From Sinohyriopsis cumingii (Eukaryota; Mollusca; Bivalvia; Unionida; Unionidae), in the NCBI GenBank assembly GCA_028554795.2, contig JAPYKE020000037.1:1408501-1472500 (forward strand): a stretch of 64,000 nucleotides of DNA, read 5' to 3'. This document shows positions 27,690-39,257 of the stretch, in pieces. The translations under genes were made by a program, and so were the position numbers. Each line of letters begins with the position of its first letter. Positions within the stretch are counted from its first letter, which is position 1. The notes under the pieces are model-generated. The model did no database searches. It worked only from the letters and a program-made list of their open reading frames with translations, and was not told the DNA's origin.

Positions 27690-28130
27690 AAATCTAACCT
27701 AGCCTGCTTGATGGTGTTATTCTTGGATTGTCAACTGTTGTGTAATTAACCATTCAAACATTCAAGAAGATTCATTGTGGCCAAAGCCCCATGTAATTGT
27801 CCCATGTGTGCCCATATTTTCTGCAACGGTCATGACTCATATATTCGTAGAGCTTCCTCTAATATTAAAATAGTCCTCAAATTGTCCGGCAAATATACAT
27901 TCTTGACAAACCCAGAGTGTTTGTAATGTTAATTTGTTGTAGGTGCAAAATCAATAATTTTGCATCATTTTCGGCATACAAGATTTGAGACTGAAGATTA
28001 TATTTCTCTCAAAGTAACTGTGTCACAATGTAATATTAATAACATTTGACAAAATGCTGTCAAAAGGAAAATGAACCAGTTTCTTGTAGGGATCGCAGTG
28101 TTTGCTGGGTTATTATGTGGACCCATCGGT
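27690..28130 (+). repeat. Duplicated segment, copy 1 (partner at 52.3-52.7 kb)
   Basis: Collinear with 52.3-52.7 kb in the same orientation. Shared blocks include AACCATTCAAA-ATTC, AAGCCCCATG, AATATTAAA-T, GTTAATTTGT-G-AGGTG-AA, TCATTTT and GACAAAATGCT. It lies about 1 kb upstream of the 29.2-kb promoter. Confidence 0.65.
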
Positions 28131-28239
28131 TAATATGATCATATTTCTGCATGACGGATTTTCTATCATGATTCGCACTTCAGATAACTTGAAGTACTGT
28201 GTTTGCTTCTGCTTCATACCTTGTGCGTCAACAATTAAA

Positions 28240-28242
<3 letters not shown>

Positions 28243-28305
<63 letters not shown>
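28243..28305. repeat. (TA)n microsatellite
   Basis: About 63 bp of TA dinucleotide. Confidence 0.97.
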
Positions 28306-28309
<4 letters not shown>

Positions 28310-29181
28310 CTCGTCATATTTATGAACTGTTTCTAAACCCGCATTATGTATTTTCGATTCACCACTAATGATAGTTTAGAAACGAACGCTAGAATAGTTT
28401 CCTGCAACTGAAAACATACGATTTATCCATATTTCCTAGATACAGAAGTTTAAGATTCTTGTAAAATCTAATCCAGAAAAAAACAATTCATGAATTAAAA
28501 TCAGGAAACGTTTGGAATATTATAAATTTGTTGCAAATCTTTACAGTTTTGCTCTAACCTTGAATGTTGAGGAAAAAATTTCAAATCGCATGTGTAAAAA
28601 ATAAATCAGCTCCTTAAGTGAATTTTCTGCTTTCAGTAACGATATTTGTTATGAATATTAGTGGCGATGACAACATTGCTTATTTTGAAGCCTTTTGTGA
28701 GGAAAGGTATACCTACAATAGGATCAAATTAATTGAAATTAAGTGTAATCACGGCAAATCAGCTCAGTAGTAAATAATTTTGAAAGATATAGGTCCTTAA
28801 CATAGTTGGATTCAATAACAACCAGATAATATGGACTTTTCATTACATTATGAGCCATATAATATTTCAATCGAACTGAGAGATCCGGTTATTTTCACAT
28901 GTGTACGAATTAATTAGATGTTGATTGACGACATCAGTGGGTCAGTAGAGTTCAGTAGATAAGTGGAAGACACGATGCGATGATAAGTAAAGATAAGAAA
29001 CCATCACTTCACTTGGTCGGATTGTTTTCAGCCCATCCATTAAACTTTCAGATGTTCAAACTTCTAGTTCCTATTCTACGGTATTTAATTGCGTAAGTAG
29101 TGTAAATACCTTGATGAAAATCAACCTATCACGCCACGTGTTTGTGTAGCGTGCTCTCGTGACCATAACAACTCAGAAGAC
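28306..29181. other. Upstream region of the 29.2-kb gene
   Basis: No repeat or coding frame recognised. It presumably holds the gene's distal regulatory sequence. Confidence 0.4.
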
Positions 29182-29217
29182 TATATAAACCCTCGATGTG
29201 ACCGCTGGTTTTCAGTT
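29182..29217 (+). promoter_or_regulatory. Core promoter: TATA box plus initiator
   Basis: TATATAAA at 29182-29189 is followed 32 bp later by TTCAGTTG, whose A at 29214 fits an animal initiator (TCAGTT). The spacing is canonical for a TATA-dependent start. It lies immediately upstream of a three-exon gene with consensus splice sites. Confidence 0.7.
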
Positions 29218-31945
29218 GCGAACTAATCGTTGCATAATATCTTTGTTCTGAATTGTGGTCGACTCGCTTTCTTACTAAGGTAACTAAGACGATGTACAGA
29301 AATATTTTTCTTTGTAATTAGGTCATATTTAATTAGAATTTCTTCTTAATCCTGTTTGTTATCAAATATTTGGTATCACTTCATATGCAGCTTTATAGAA
29401 GAAAGTGTCGTATTGTGTGAGATGTTGTTTATTTTCATTCTACGAGTATACATTTGTCCTTTTATACAATTTCCAATTCTCTCTTTCAGATGAGGATTCT
29501 TCTGATGTTTTGCTCGCTTGCAATTCTCTTCTTATTTAATGGTAAGTTTTACTTTGCCATTACTCTCAAACACATGATCTGTTGTGACAAGAAAATGTCG
29601 ATGACAAGCATTAAACACTTTGCTTCAAAATGTTTCTTTTTTTCTGACTACTAGATGACATCTGAACCTCCTATAAAGCGATGCATATTCCGTTATAAAA
29701 ATGCAAATCAAAAGTGTTGATAAATTGCAACTATATTTTCTAAAACAAGTAAGCAGCACCCGCACACACAGTTGCAAATAAAAGCTGAAGTGATGAGTTT
29801 ATCTAGAAAACATGTAAACTTAAACTTGATTGAGACCAATTATAACGATACGTAAAGTGGAAAATAAGCGGATCCAAACTTGCCACCTTAAGCATACACG
29901 TTCAGCACTCTACCAACTGGTAACACGATTAGCTTTGTCTACTTTCCTATGAACATTTTAAGCATGAAAATTACATTTTAAAAAATGTTAAAATATATAT
30001 TTGTTTGCACAGGTTGCAGTAGACTGCTTCAGCATTTGAGCACGTACGGCGATATGTTGTTTAAGGAATCTTTGGGCTTAAATTGGCCGAGATACTACCT
30101 TGCGTTTTAGGATGAATATCGTTTTAAAATCGGAACAACTATAAGTTGAAAAGTAAATCAGTAAAATGTTGTTTAGATATCTATTAATGTGTTCATGTAC
30201 TAGTAGATTTTGTGCTTATTGTGAGTTTATCTAGAAAAATGAAAACATAAACTTAATTCGGACAAATTATAACGATAGGTAAAGTTGAAAATAAGCGGAT
30301 CCAAACCTGAGACCTTCGGCATACACGTTCAGGAATTATAACAACTGATAACATAATTATTTATGTCGACTTTCTTATGAACATTTTAAGTATGAAAATC
30401 ATATTTTAAGAAATGTTCAAAATATATTTTTTGGCATATGTTGCATTAGACTGCTTCAACGTTTGAGTGAGAACGACAATACTTTGATAGGAGAGTCTTT
30501 GGGGAGAAATTGACCGATATATTACCTTGTGTTTTAGTGTGAATATTGTGTTAAAGTCGGAACAATTCCTTATAAAATCACAACATTACACGCATTTTCA
30601 ATTTCCTTCTTTTAGTTGAATCTAAATCGTCAAAATAATGTTTGCATATCTATTACTGTGTTCATTCGTGAAATATTTTAATCTGCTTAATTATATCCGT
30701 ATATATATACTAGTACAAATTGTACTCACACGTCAAGACTATCTTTTATGCAAGTTTGCAAATCCTTCGCAATTTTGGGTCATCATATGTTTTATTATTT
30801 TGTAGTTCTCAATAACGTCAAATCTTTCTGCAGCTCCGCCGTATTTTTGTTTACCGTAATCTGTGTATGTCTTTTAAGATAACAATTGCGTGTTCATGCT
30901 AGGGCATACTTAATAAGCGGAACAATTACTCTGGATGAAGCACATACGTAAGACTGGAAAGACTATATATAGATAAACTGATATCTTTCGAACTCGCACA
31001 AATAACGTTTACACCCGTCTGATTGCATGTACACCATTTTCGACACTGTCTAGAACCTCAAGTGTGAATAGCAGTTAAAATTAGTTATGGTGTATAAAAG
31101 ATATGTTTGCATTTAAAACACTTTAGAATATCTATTTATTTGTGCATTTATTTATTTGCATACAGACTTAACGAACGCGCAGGGCACAGGCACTGGCACT
31201 GGCACTGGCAATGGAACTTTAACTGGCACCGGCCCTGGCACTGGCACTGGCTCTGGAACTGGTACTGGCACTGGCACTTTCACTGGCTCTGGAACTGGTA
31301 CTGGCACTGGCACTGGAACTGGAACTGGCCCTGGCACGGGCACTGGCTCTGGAACTGGCACTGGCTCCGGTCCAGGGACTGGTGGTAGCGGGAGCAATGG
31401 TTCAGGTTCCGGTAGCGGAAGTGGTGGTGATAATAAAAATGGCGCTATTCACACTTCCACAGGATACATACATTGGATCATGTTCCTCGCTATGCCGCTT
31501 GCGATCGTGATGATTCAGTAGAAACCACTATGACAAATGTCTGTCGCTGCCGTTTTATTCAGCTTAACCGACCAAAGAATTGTTTTCAAACACAGATTAG
31601 ACACTTGAGTATTTTTATGTACATACTAGTTAGAGATATATTAAAACACGTATTACTTCAATTCAGGTGTATATTAATCTCGATACTCTCGAGACGGTAT
31701 CTCTTACCAAATGAATTATCTTGACGTAAACGTTTACAGATAAAACACTAGTGTTGAATGGACATTACACAAATTATGTTTTACTTAAAGTTTATAATGT
31801 ATGCAGTATTTTCATGTTTAAACTATTTTGTGGAAGGATTATTAATGACTTTTAATGACGATCTCCTAAACTGTGATAGGACAAGTGCTAATTGCACTTT
31901 GATCACATATATACTTTGTTTTCAATAAATAACTTTGTAATAGAT
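29214..31945 (+). CDS. Three-exon gene for a secreted, probably GPI-anchored Gly-Thr/Gly-Ser repeat protein (135 aa)
   Basis: Predicted mRNA: exon 1 29214-29279 (5' UTR, donor AAG|GTAACT), exon 2 29490-29541 (acceptor CTCTTTCAG, ATG at the first exon base, donor ATG|GTAAGT) and exon 3 31166 to about 31945 (acceptor TTTGCATACAG). The CDS is 29490-29541 joined to 31166-31521. AATAAA at 31924-31929 marks the 3' end. Exon 2 codes the hydrophobic leader MRILLMFCSLAILFLFN; after a phase-1 junction exon 3 begins DLTNAQ, a plausible signal cleavage site. About 75 residues of alternating Gly-Thr (with Pro, Ser, Phe, Asn substitutions) grade into Gly-Ser. GDNKNGAIHTSTGY and the hydrophobic end IHWIMFLAMPLAIVMIQ follow, with no charged tail. 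Signal peptide, low-complexity ectodomain and C-terminal hydrophobic tail suggest a glycosylated surface or matrix protein with a GPI signal; function unknown. A related terminal exon is at 24.2 kb. Confidence 0.72.
29795..30148. repeat. Intronic repeat R1 with tRNA-like segment on the minus strand
   Basis: Lies in intron 2. The minus strand reads GTTACCAGTTGGTAGAGTGC, then, after the anticodon-arm-sized gap, CAAGTTTGGATCC, resembling A and B boxes of a tRNA-derived SINE. R2 (30222-30575), R3 (about 32030-32360) and part of 52.98-53.16 kb are homologous. Confidence 0.65.
30222..30640. repeat. Intronic repeat R2, direct duplicate of R1
   Basis: Same order as R1: GAGTTTATCTAGAAAA, AATTATAACGATA, AATAAGCGGATCCAAAC, GCATACACGTTCAG, ATGAACATTTTAAG, AGACTGCTTCA, AGTCTTTGGG and CGGAACAA. 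The two are tandem in the same intron, about 70 bp apart. Confidence 0.75.
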
Positions 31946-32029
31946 TTATCTTTATTTCTAGGTCCCCGTTATCATATTCGATATTTTAGTCATGACGTCT
32001 GAGATGTGTATGATTGATTTTAAGTCGGA
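31946..32029. other. Region just 3' of the gene
   Basis: A GT-rich downstream element is not obvious. Nothing else seen. Confidence 0.3.
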
Positions 32030-32360
32030 CATAAATTTGAACCATTTACAATGACTCAGCTTGACTCTAACAAATGCTTGAGAAAGATAAAGAGAAAAAT
32101 AATATTTTCAGCGGAATCCAAACCAGACACACTGGGCAAACACGTCGAGCACTCTATCAACTGGCATGATTTGTTTTTGCGGCGTTGCTATGAACATATG
32201 CATTATAAGTATGAAAATAACATTTTGGAAACTGCTCAAAATTTAATTTTGTAGCATAGATTGCAGTCGACAACAATTATTTACAATATACGCCTGGGGA
32301 ACATTCAGTGATACACTACACTTGCGCTCTCTGGAGAATATTGCGCTAATTTAAGAGCAA
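32030..32360. repeat. Repeat R3, relative of R1/R2
   Basis: Contains GCGGAATCCAAACCAGA, ACACGTCGAGCACTCTATCA, ACTGGCATGATT and CTATGAACAT...ATGAAAATAACATTTT in the R1 order, with more divergence. Confidence 0.6.
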
Positions 32361-32625
32361 CTTATTTTAAAATCACAAAAATGACCCTACTTGTTTTTTT
32401 TAAAATTATTTCTTTACGCTGAAGATAAATCCATAAGAGCATCGGGGGTATTTTCGAGAATGTTTGAATTGTGTAAAGTATATCAAAATATTTTTTGTCT
32501 TCTTTCCAAATTAATGTATTAGCTTTAAATCTATACTCTTCAGAAAAAAATCTGACCACATGCCCAATGAACCTTGTCTTTTTCTTTCAGTTATTTCGTT
32601 CATATTTTAGGCATCTCATTCCTCA

Positions 32626-32790
<165 letters not shown>

Positions 32791-32900
32791 AGATAAAATG
32801 TCATGTGCGATCATGCTGAAGGTGCGATTACTGCTCAGCTGTTACTGAAGATACATTAGCGGAGCAAATATTTAGCTAAATCATTTGAGCATCATAAATA

Positions 32901-33132
32901 ATGGAAGAAATATATACTGTATTTACTTTAAAAGTTTTCAGAGAAACTATAGCTTCATATCGAGATTTTAACATCAAAACAACATGCTGGGAACAAAAGA
33001 CGGGCACCGTGCATTGCGAAAAATCAATGCCATCTGCAAAATTTACAGTAAACGTTTTTATGACTCTAAACTTCAAAAATGAGGCTCTTACTAAGGAAAT
33101 ATATAAAAAAACACATAACGGGCAAGACTTCA

Positions 33133-33137
<5 letters not shown>
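32901..33137 (+). other. 78-codon ORF directly followed by (AAT)n
   Basis: ATG at 32901; stop TAA at 33135-33137 is the first unit of an AAT array (to about 33166). Composition is ordinary for protein and it has no recognised domain. The trailing AAT array recalls LINE tails in this window, so it may be the end of an unknown retroelement, or chance. Confidence 0.2.
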
Positions 33138-33166
<29 letters not shown>

Positions 33167-34214
33167 GTCACACATGTAATGAGTTAGGGAATATTAGCAC
33201 AATCATTTCTAACGGTTTATTATTTAATGTCTGGCTGTAGTTTAGATAAGACTGCATTAGGAAGGTTATATATTTTCACTTGGACCGAACACCCCGTTAA
33301 TTTTCAAATGTAGTATTCAGTATAATTTCTTATGTGTGTGTTATATATCAGAGCAATCCAGGTTAAATTCAATCGTTGAGTCTTGAGTGACTCACTTTGA
33401 ATACGCTACCCAGTTGTCGTAATTATTTTTGCGTTGATTTCGCTGCCGAAGTGGCCCTTTGGCTACTCCTGTAATTTCTGAATTTAAGTTTCACCAATAT
33501 ATTGGGTAGCCAAATCTTGCAGGATACAATTTTGGTTCCATATGCTAACTTTTAATTGAAAAGGAAGCTAAATCCTGGCGTCGAACTTCTGATCCATTGT
33601 TTTTCGAGCAAACGCTTGCAAACTTGGCAACGCTTGTCTTTGCATCAATAGATCCCCGATTATGTGATCTTAACTGAATTGTTCACATTCCTCGTACCAG
33701 ATGGTCCCTCTGACTTTTAGATCTAAGGTATGCAGCAATAGATACTTAATCTGCTAGGTTTCTAACATTAAACCACATCCGAACTGGAGATATATCACGG
33801 AATCCAATACGATGTCTTAGACGATGACAAAATAATAGCAAAACAGGAGAGAGTTATTTATTATGGAAACACTCATTTAACTTTCATCCAGGAAACGCGG
33901 ACTTTTAGGATGGTATTTTCTGGATAAATTGTCACATTATATGATTATTCCTAGAGCACATAAAGATAACCTAACATGTTTAATTTCTCTTTCTGTGCAA
34001 GATATGAATATCATGACAGATGAGATGCGATAATTTTGATCTGGATTATCACATCACAAGTAATCAGCATCAGAGACGCCGGGAGTCAATGCTATTTATT
34101 TTTCATTTTGATTGTATACATCTTTTAATTGTTTGACCTAAGTACATTCATTTCGTGAGACTTTTCACAATTTCCTTTTGTATTTGACTGTTGTGAATCA
34201 ATACACGATCGTCA
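33167..34214. other. Anonymous sequence before the inverted repeat
   Basis: No gene or repeat recognised. Confidence 0.45.
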
Positions 34215-35915
34215 TAACTCGGTTTATCTTTGTTGGAGGAAACGTAAATAAATGCAAATTGGAGTTAACAAATAAGTAATGAAAAAGCGTTGTTTCCCAT
34301 AATTGCATGCTTAGCTTCACATGCGGCGATCGGCCAACCTAATTCAGTTATTTCTTTATTATGCACACTGCAGGCCTGGAGGTATGACACGTGGGTGTTT
34401 GTACCTGTTGAAATAATACATAGCAACACTTTCCATGTCATATGAGACTTGTGGGCAGAATATATTCTACTTGTATTACGTAAAACTTTGCGTCTCCGAA
34501 CAGAATCTGTGTACAGTCTAGTATAACCCTACAGCTTGGGTATAACCCACTTGAAAGACTCTGGCATATTCTATTTTTTAAATATCGCTCTATCTGACCG
34601 TGCAACAAGGAGGTTTAAATATTGTTAAATGTTTTCTATCCACTCATTAGATATTTTTCTGCATGTGGATAATTATACATTAAACCTGGGTGCTAAATCC
34701 TGAGTAAGCAAAGATAGCTTAGTCTCATGAAGATAATGAAATCCTCGTCAAATTCTCCAAGTTTACGCGGTCTAGGGTTTGAATGCCTTTCGCTTTGACG
34801 CAACAGTCTTAAAAGTAGAATTCAACACTCTGCCTATACGCATATGAATTACTTTCAGTCCCATTTGTTTCAGTTTGTGATTCCATTTAGCTTTTCTCAG
34901 TCTCGCACATTATTTCTTTATTACATACCGTTCAGAGATCGCTTACTTGTACATTTCCACAGTCATCATGAAACATGACAGAAATGTCCGAACGAGAACA
35001 GCTCTGGCTCAGGATACAGTTAGCATTTTCAGCTACAGAGTGACTATAAGTTCTATAAATTTTCCTGGGTCTTGTTCATGATCTGATTCTAACGTATTCT
35101 ATTATGTTTCTATGTGTGCTACGTGTTCTGCATCATGTGATGACACATACTGAACATGAAATGAATCACAATATGATAATCTATTGAAAATAAAAAGAAA
35201 TGAATGTTTAGATTAAATGAAAGTTTGATTAGCTAACACGTTTGACTGTCAACGCTTAAATTTCGAACCAGCAAATAATCGATTTACTCAGAAAGCCTTT
35301 CCTTTCCTTTTTAAGCTTTTTTCCTTTGGGTGGTGAGTAGATTGAATTTCGTAATAAACTGCATATTTCGAGTTGGGAATTCTCGTCAAGTGGGAAACAC
35401 TCATATCGTAGAAATTACAAAGCAGCATTTTTTAACCCTAAACAATGCTATTAAAATGTGTCTACCACAGAATAAATTACAAATGTGGTTTTATATGACT
35501 TTGCGTGTGTGACGAAGGGGAGGGGGCATTTTCGTCATTCTGATATCAATATATCAGTTAGCGAGAAACAAGTTTCTATTACTGGTCCTATCCTATTGTA
35601 GAACAGTGAGGGTAACGGATGCTCCTAACTGGGGACACATTTAGTGGAAACATATTATGACAAGTTAAACAGAAACAGCTTGTTGGTCTCCAGTTAGCGC
35701 GACTTTTCCAAATGGACTATAATTTGTTGCACTTGGAACCTAACATTGATCACCTCCCTGCTGTAATTATAACGGTGTATGGCCGAGCAATAAAGCTTTT
35801 CCATGGCGAGAAATAAAATTTCGCTCACTTTCTTCTGTGTTGCAATTTGTGAATGTAGACCAACCTTCGCGTAAAATTGTTCGCCGGTTAAAATACCAGA
35901 CCCTTTCAAGATTAT
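34215..35915 (+). repeat. Large inverted repeat, left arm
   Basis: About 1.7 kb, the reverse complement of 39258-40942 with high identity by eye. For example GACGAAGGGGAGGGGGCATT at 35512 has its complement near 39660, and GTAACGGATGCTCCTAACTG near 35612 has its complement near 39560. Similarity stops abruptly at CCAGACCCTTTCAAG on the inner side (about 35915) and fades around AACTCGGTTTATCTTT on the outer side. Copy A at 16.1-17.2 kb is a third relative. Confidence 0.9.
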
Positions 35916-35934
35916 TTTTTTATGTTGGGACTGG

Positions 35935-36160
35935 TACGATGTAAAAGTTATACGCGCGCCCGTGTGTGTGTGTGTTTGATAATTGACAAGCAATACAGAG
36001 ACTACATTTCCTTTTCCGAAACGAAACTTTCATGTAGTGAAAAAACTATTCTCCAGTAACAGCTGAATCTCAGTCATCTGTTGTTATAGAAATGTATACA
36101 ATAAAGTAAGAAATAAATGTTAGACTTGAATCAGATTGCCATGACAAAAAACCTTCTACA
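35935..36160. other. Inner flank of left arm
   Basis: Short (GT)n at 35961-35976. Nothing else recognised. Confidence 0.4.
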
Positions 36161-36760
36161 AGTATAAGCTGAATATGACAAAATTTAAAATAGCATTCAT
36201 CGCCTTTCAATAGGACAGGGACAGTTGATAAATTTGCCTAGACATTAAGAATTCAGCCAACTTTGAGTACAAAAATATGAAATGCGTTGTAAGGAATTTC
36301 AGTATTTCCTTAAACAAAATTATTTCTGAGACGATATAAAGAAACTAGTACTAAACCACTTCGTGATAATTGAGTTGCTAAGTTATGAGATTTTTTTAAA
36401 AGACAATATTCTAAAATGATTGACATTATTTTATACAATAATTCTTGAATATCTACTAATCCTTAATTCATCTGTACGCATGTTTAATTTAATTTAATTT
36501 AATTTAATTTACTTCAATTTACTTCATATGCATGGTTATGGCTCATGTTTTCAGCAAGAGAACGTTATCGTAGCAAACTGGACATAAACTGTGATGTTAC
36601 ATTAATTTCTATATCTAAAATGTTTTTAAAATTCACCTCTCTCTCTCTCTCTATCTCTCTCTCTTAATAATAAAATTTAATTTAAAAGTAGCAAAGCTGG
36701 ACTTTAAACCATTTCTTTGCATGAAACGGACAATGCTAAGTACGCTCAAGTATATTTCTA
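36160..36760 (+). repeat. Duplicated segment (partner at 48.42-48.95 kb)
   Basis: Shared blocks in order with 48.42-48.95 kb: CTAAAATGATTGACATTATTTT (vs CTGAAATGATTGACATTATTTT), AATC-TTAATTCAT, GTTATCGTAGCAAACTGGACATAAACT-TGATGT and AAGTACGCTCAAGTAT. Contains a (TTTAA)n tract at 36484-36511 and a (CT)n tract near 36638-36664. Confidence 0.7.
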
Positions 36761-36984
36761 ATCGAGATTTAGCAGTCACCATCTTAAAGGAATTATGAAT
36801 ACTGTGGCATATTTATAACTTCTATTTTATCCCCCTGTTTCTCCGACATATTTAAAATCTCCGACCTCTGAAGACTATGCAATACTTTTATTCTTTGAAG
36901 TAAAACTAATGTAAAGCGTTATGTACGCAAACAGATGAAATGGACAATTCTACTAAAATACACTTCAAATCTTGTTCAAAGTAA

Positions 36985-37290
36985 TATGGTGCTTTGATCA
37001 TGACCCGGTTGGTAGGGAGAACATTAAGAGCTTATTTAACATTTTGCATTTATATTCTTAATTGACAGACGTCTTGCAACAATCAATCCTTTAGGATTCA
37101 AGCGAAACCTGGTATCAAAGCTTATTCATACTCAATGAGAGGTCAATATTATTTGAACATGATCCAGCTGGCTGTAAATAAAAAACATAACTGACATTTT
37201 ACAATGTCATGTTTAGCTGATAGACGTCTCCAAAGCAATCGACACTTCAAACTTCAAGTATATTTTTCAGAACGTTTATGTTACAAATTA
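36985..37290 (+). repeat. Dimeric repeat of about 160 bp, locus 2
   Basis: CATGACCCGGTTGGT near 36999 recurs as CATGATCCAGCTGGCT near 37158, followed in both units by TTAACATTTT/CTGACATTTTACA and TGACAGACGTC/TGATAGACGTC. Homologous to the minus-strand dimer at 22.93-23.26 kb. Confidence 0.65.
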
Positions 37291-37739
37291 GTGATGTTTA
37301 CTTGTCCTGTAAGGAAATGTTTAGTTAAAGTATATAGTTGTTTGACTTCTCAAGTAGTTATTATTGAGCGAAATAAAGGATAAGGGTTTGAATCTAAAAT
37401 GACAATTGGAAATTTGACGAAAAATGCATCAGCCATTTTCTTCACAATATAATTATTTTGATATGAATATTTCCATTATTCATATATCTATCTGCATGTT
37501 TGGTACTCTGTACCTTTGATCCATATATGGTTTTTATGTGTTTTTATCTTATATTCGACTTGATGCATGTAATAATTACAATAAGATTCACAAAACGTGA
37601 TTGTAGTCAATGCATCATAATTAATATGTACTGTATCAGGTCACTACTATCACCAGGACCGGGACTAGATGTCGGTTTTAGGATAGTGGTAGGCTTAACA
37701 ACGAATCTAAACCACACGGGTACAACCATTCACGTCATT

Positions 37740-37990
37740 CTCTATCGATTGTGGAACAATTTCTCTGGTGCTTATGTAGTTTCTTAGAAAATAGCACACT
37801 GGATGATCTCTACTATTTTTGTCTTCTTTAATCAAGACTGCTCCAACCCTAACATGACTTACATCACCATACAATTTAAATGATTGTGAAATGTTTAACT
37901 GTCCGTCATTAGATATGTTACTAAAATTATAATAAAGATTGTGGTAAACATCCGGTACCAAACATTATTTCATTGGCATTAGCAATGTCC
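37740..37990 (-). pseudogene. Ty3/Gypsy RNase H fragment
   Basis: The minus strand codes FKLYGDVSHVRVGAVLI followed by a KEDKNSRDHPVCYF-like segment and REIVPQSIEND. These match the start of the Gypsy RNase H domain (Asp-x-Ser...GAVL...HPxxYxS...YSxxEKE) with key residues changed (D-A-S to D-V-S; E-K-E to E-N-D). Short, without other retroelement domains. It may belong to the same Gmr1-like family as the 5.6-8.7 kb relics. Confidence 0.6.
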
Positions 37991-38017
37991 TAAACAAAGA
38001 ACCCAAAATAAATATGC

Positions 38018-38200
38018 TTACCTTTTTGATAATGATCCCAAAAACATCATAAACAAAAGAGTTGTCTCGAGAAAGCCATTTTCTTTTCTGTTCCTGTCAT
38101 TATTGATTGTCGTTGTTGTTTCAGCTGTTATGGATGTTGCCGTTGATCCAGTGTGTTTTATTTGGTGAAATAATATATTATATATCGGAATCACCGCCAA
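38018..38200 (-). other. Short Thr-rich frame with hydrophobic end, unresolved
   Basis: The minus-strand frame codes TGSTATSITAETTTTINN followed by FLETTLLFMMFLGS and a stop at a donor-like AAG|GTAAGC. The layout (Thr-rich, then hydrophobic C-terminus) recalls the 24-kb and 31-kb terminal exons, but the residues do not align convincingly. Confidence 0.2.
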
Positions 38201-39257
38201 AAGAAGCTCTGGTTTCCATATACCGTACGAAATCGCCGATAAGAGTTCATAAGTTGGAGATTAACCATAAACCGTTGGTAAAATAACAATTTTGTAATCA
38301 TATTTGATACCGTCCATCACTTTCTACTAAAGTACTTTTAATTCTTTAAGAAATATTCAAAATGTTTCGTTGTACTTATTGATGCAAGACTTGACAGGTT
38401 TATTGTTGATAAATAGACAGAATCAGGGAAATGATAGGAAGTTTTGCAATCTTTTCTGATTCATATATAATACAATAATTGCATGCGAAGAAAATAATTT
38501 CATCTATATTTCATTAATGTTAGGGTCACTAAATTAATTTTTTAAGTGACATAATATTTGCTTAAAAACACTACATAATTGCAACTTACACCTTTCTATT
38601 ACATCCATGCACTTCCTTTTATTTAAAAACTTGAATACCTGAAAGTCGACGTTGCCTGTAATTTCAATCAGCGGACTTAAAATTTTATCTTGAAATACAA
38701 TATGCTTTTTAATCATCACCATCATCATCATTATCATCATCGTCATCATTATCAAATTCGATATCATCTGAAACTTCATTAACGAATTGTTTAATGAAAA
38801 TGTTTATACTTTCAAAATCATTATATTAAAAGTGCTAGCAAGTTTTCATTTGACTGCTATTCATTGATTATTTTGTTTCGGAAAATAATACTACTGATGG
38901 TCTGACAAATTCGGTATTTTTCTTGATATGAGTGACTTTAATTAGACTTTCAGTGCGAACGTGATACGTGGAGACACGATCTGCATAGATTTGAAAAGTC
39001 TGGTAAAAGAGGTATTAAACGCATGTGAAATTATTCTGAGGAGGTCATTTTCTTTAATAAATTTAAAGCGAAACTTCTTGACCAATCTTCCTGGCCTTCC
39101 TTTCAAAGCGAAACAATCTTTCTGAGGCATTTTGTACTATTATGTGCAATGATAATACAATAACCTCACTAGAATATTATGAATTGGCACAGTTGTTTAG
39201 TAAATCGTACCATTTCTGACATTTATTTGGCTTACTGGATTCTTCATTTCGATAGTC
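38201..39257. other. Inter-arm spacer, rest
   Basis: ATC-rich tract near 38718-38750. No gene recognised. Confidence 0.4.

Noticed and set aside
31152..31397. Minus-strand Pro-Val repeat ORF opposite the Gly-Thr exon
   Set aside because: A period-6 sequence is open in several frames. The plus strand has signal peptide, splice sites and poly(A) signal; the minus strand has none.
38240..38280. Possible retroelement RNase H motif (INHKPLV) on the plus strand
   Set aside because: Only seven residues, no flanking support.
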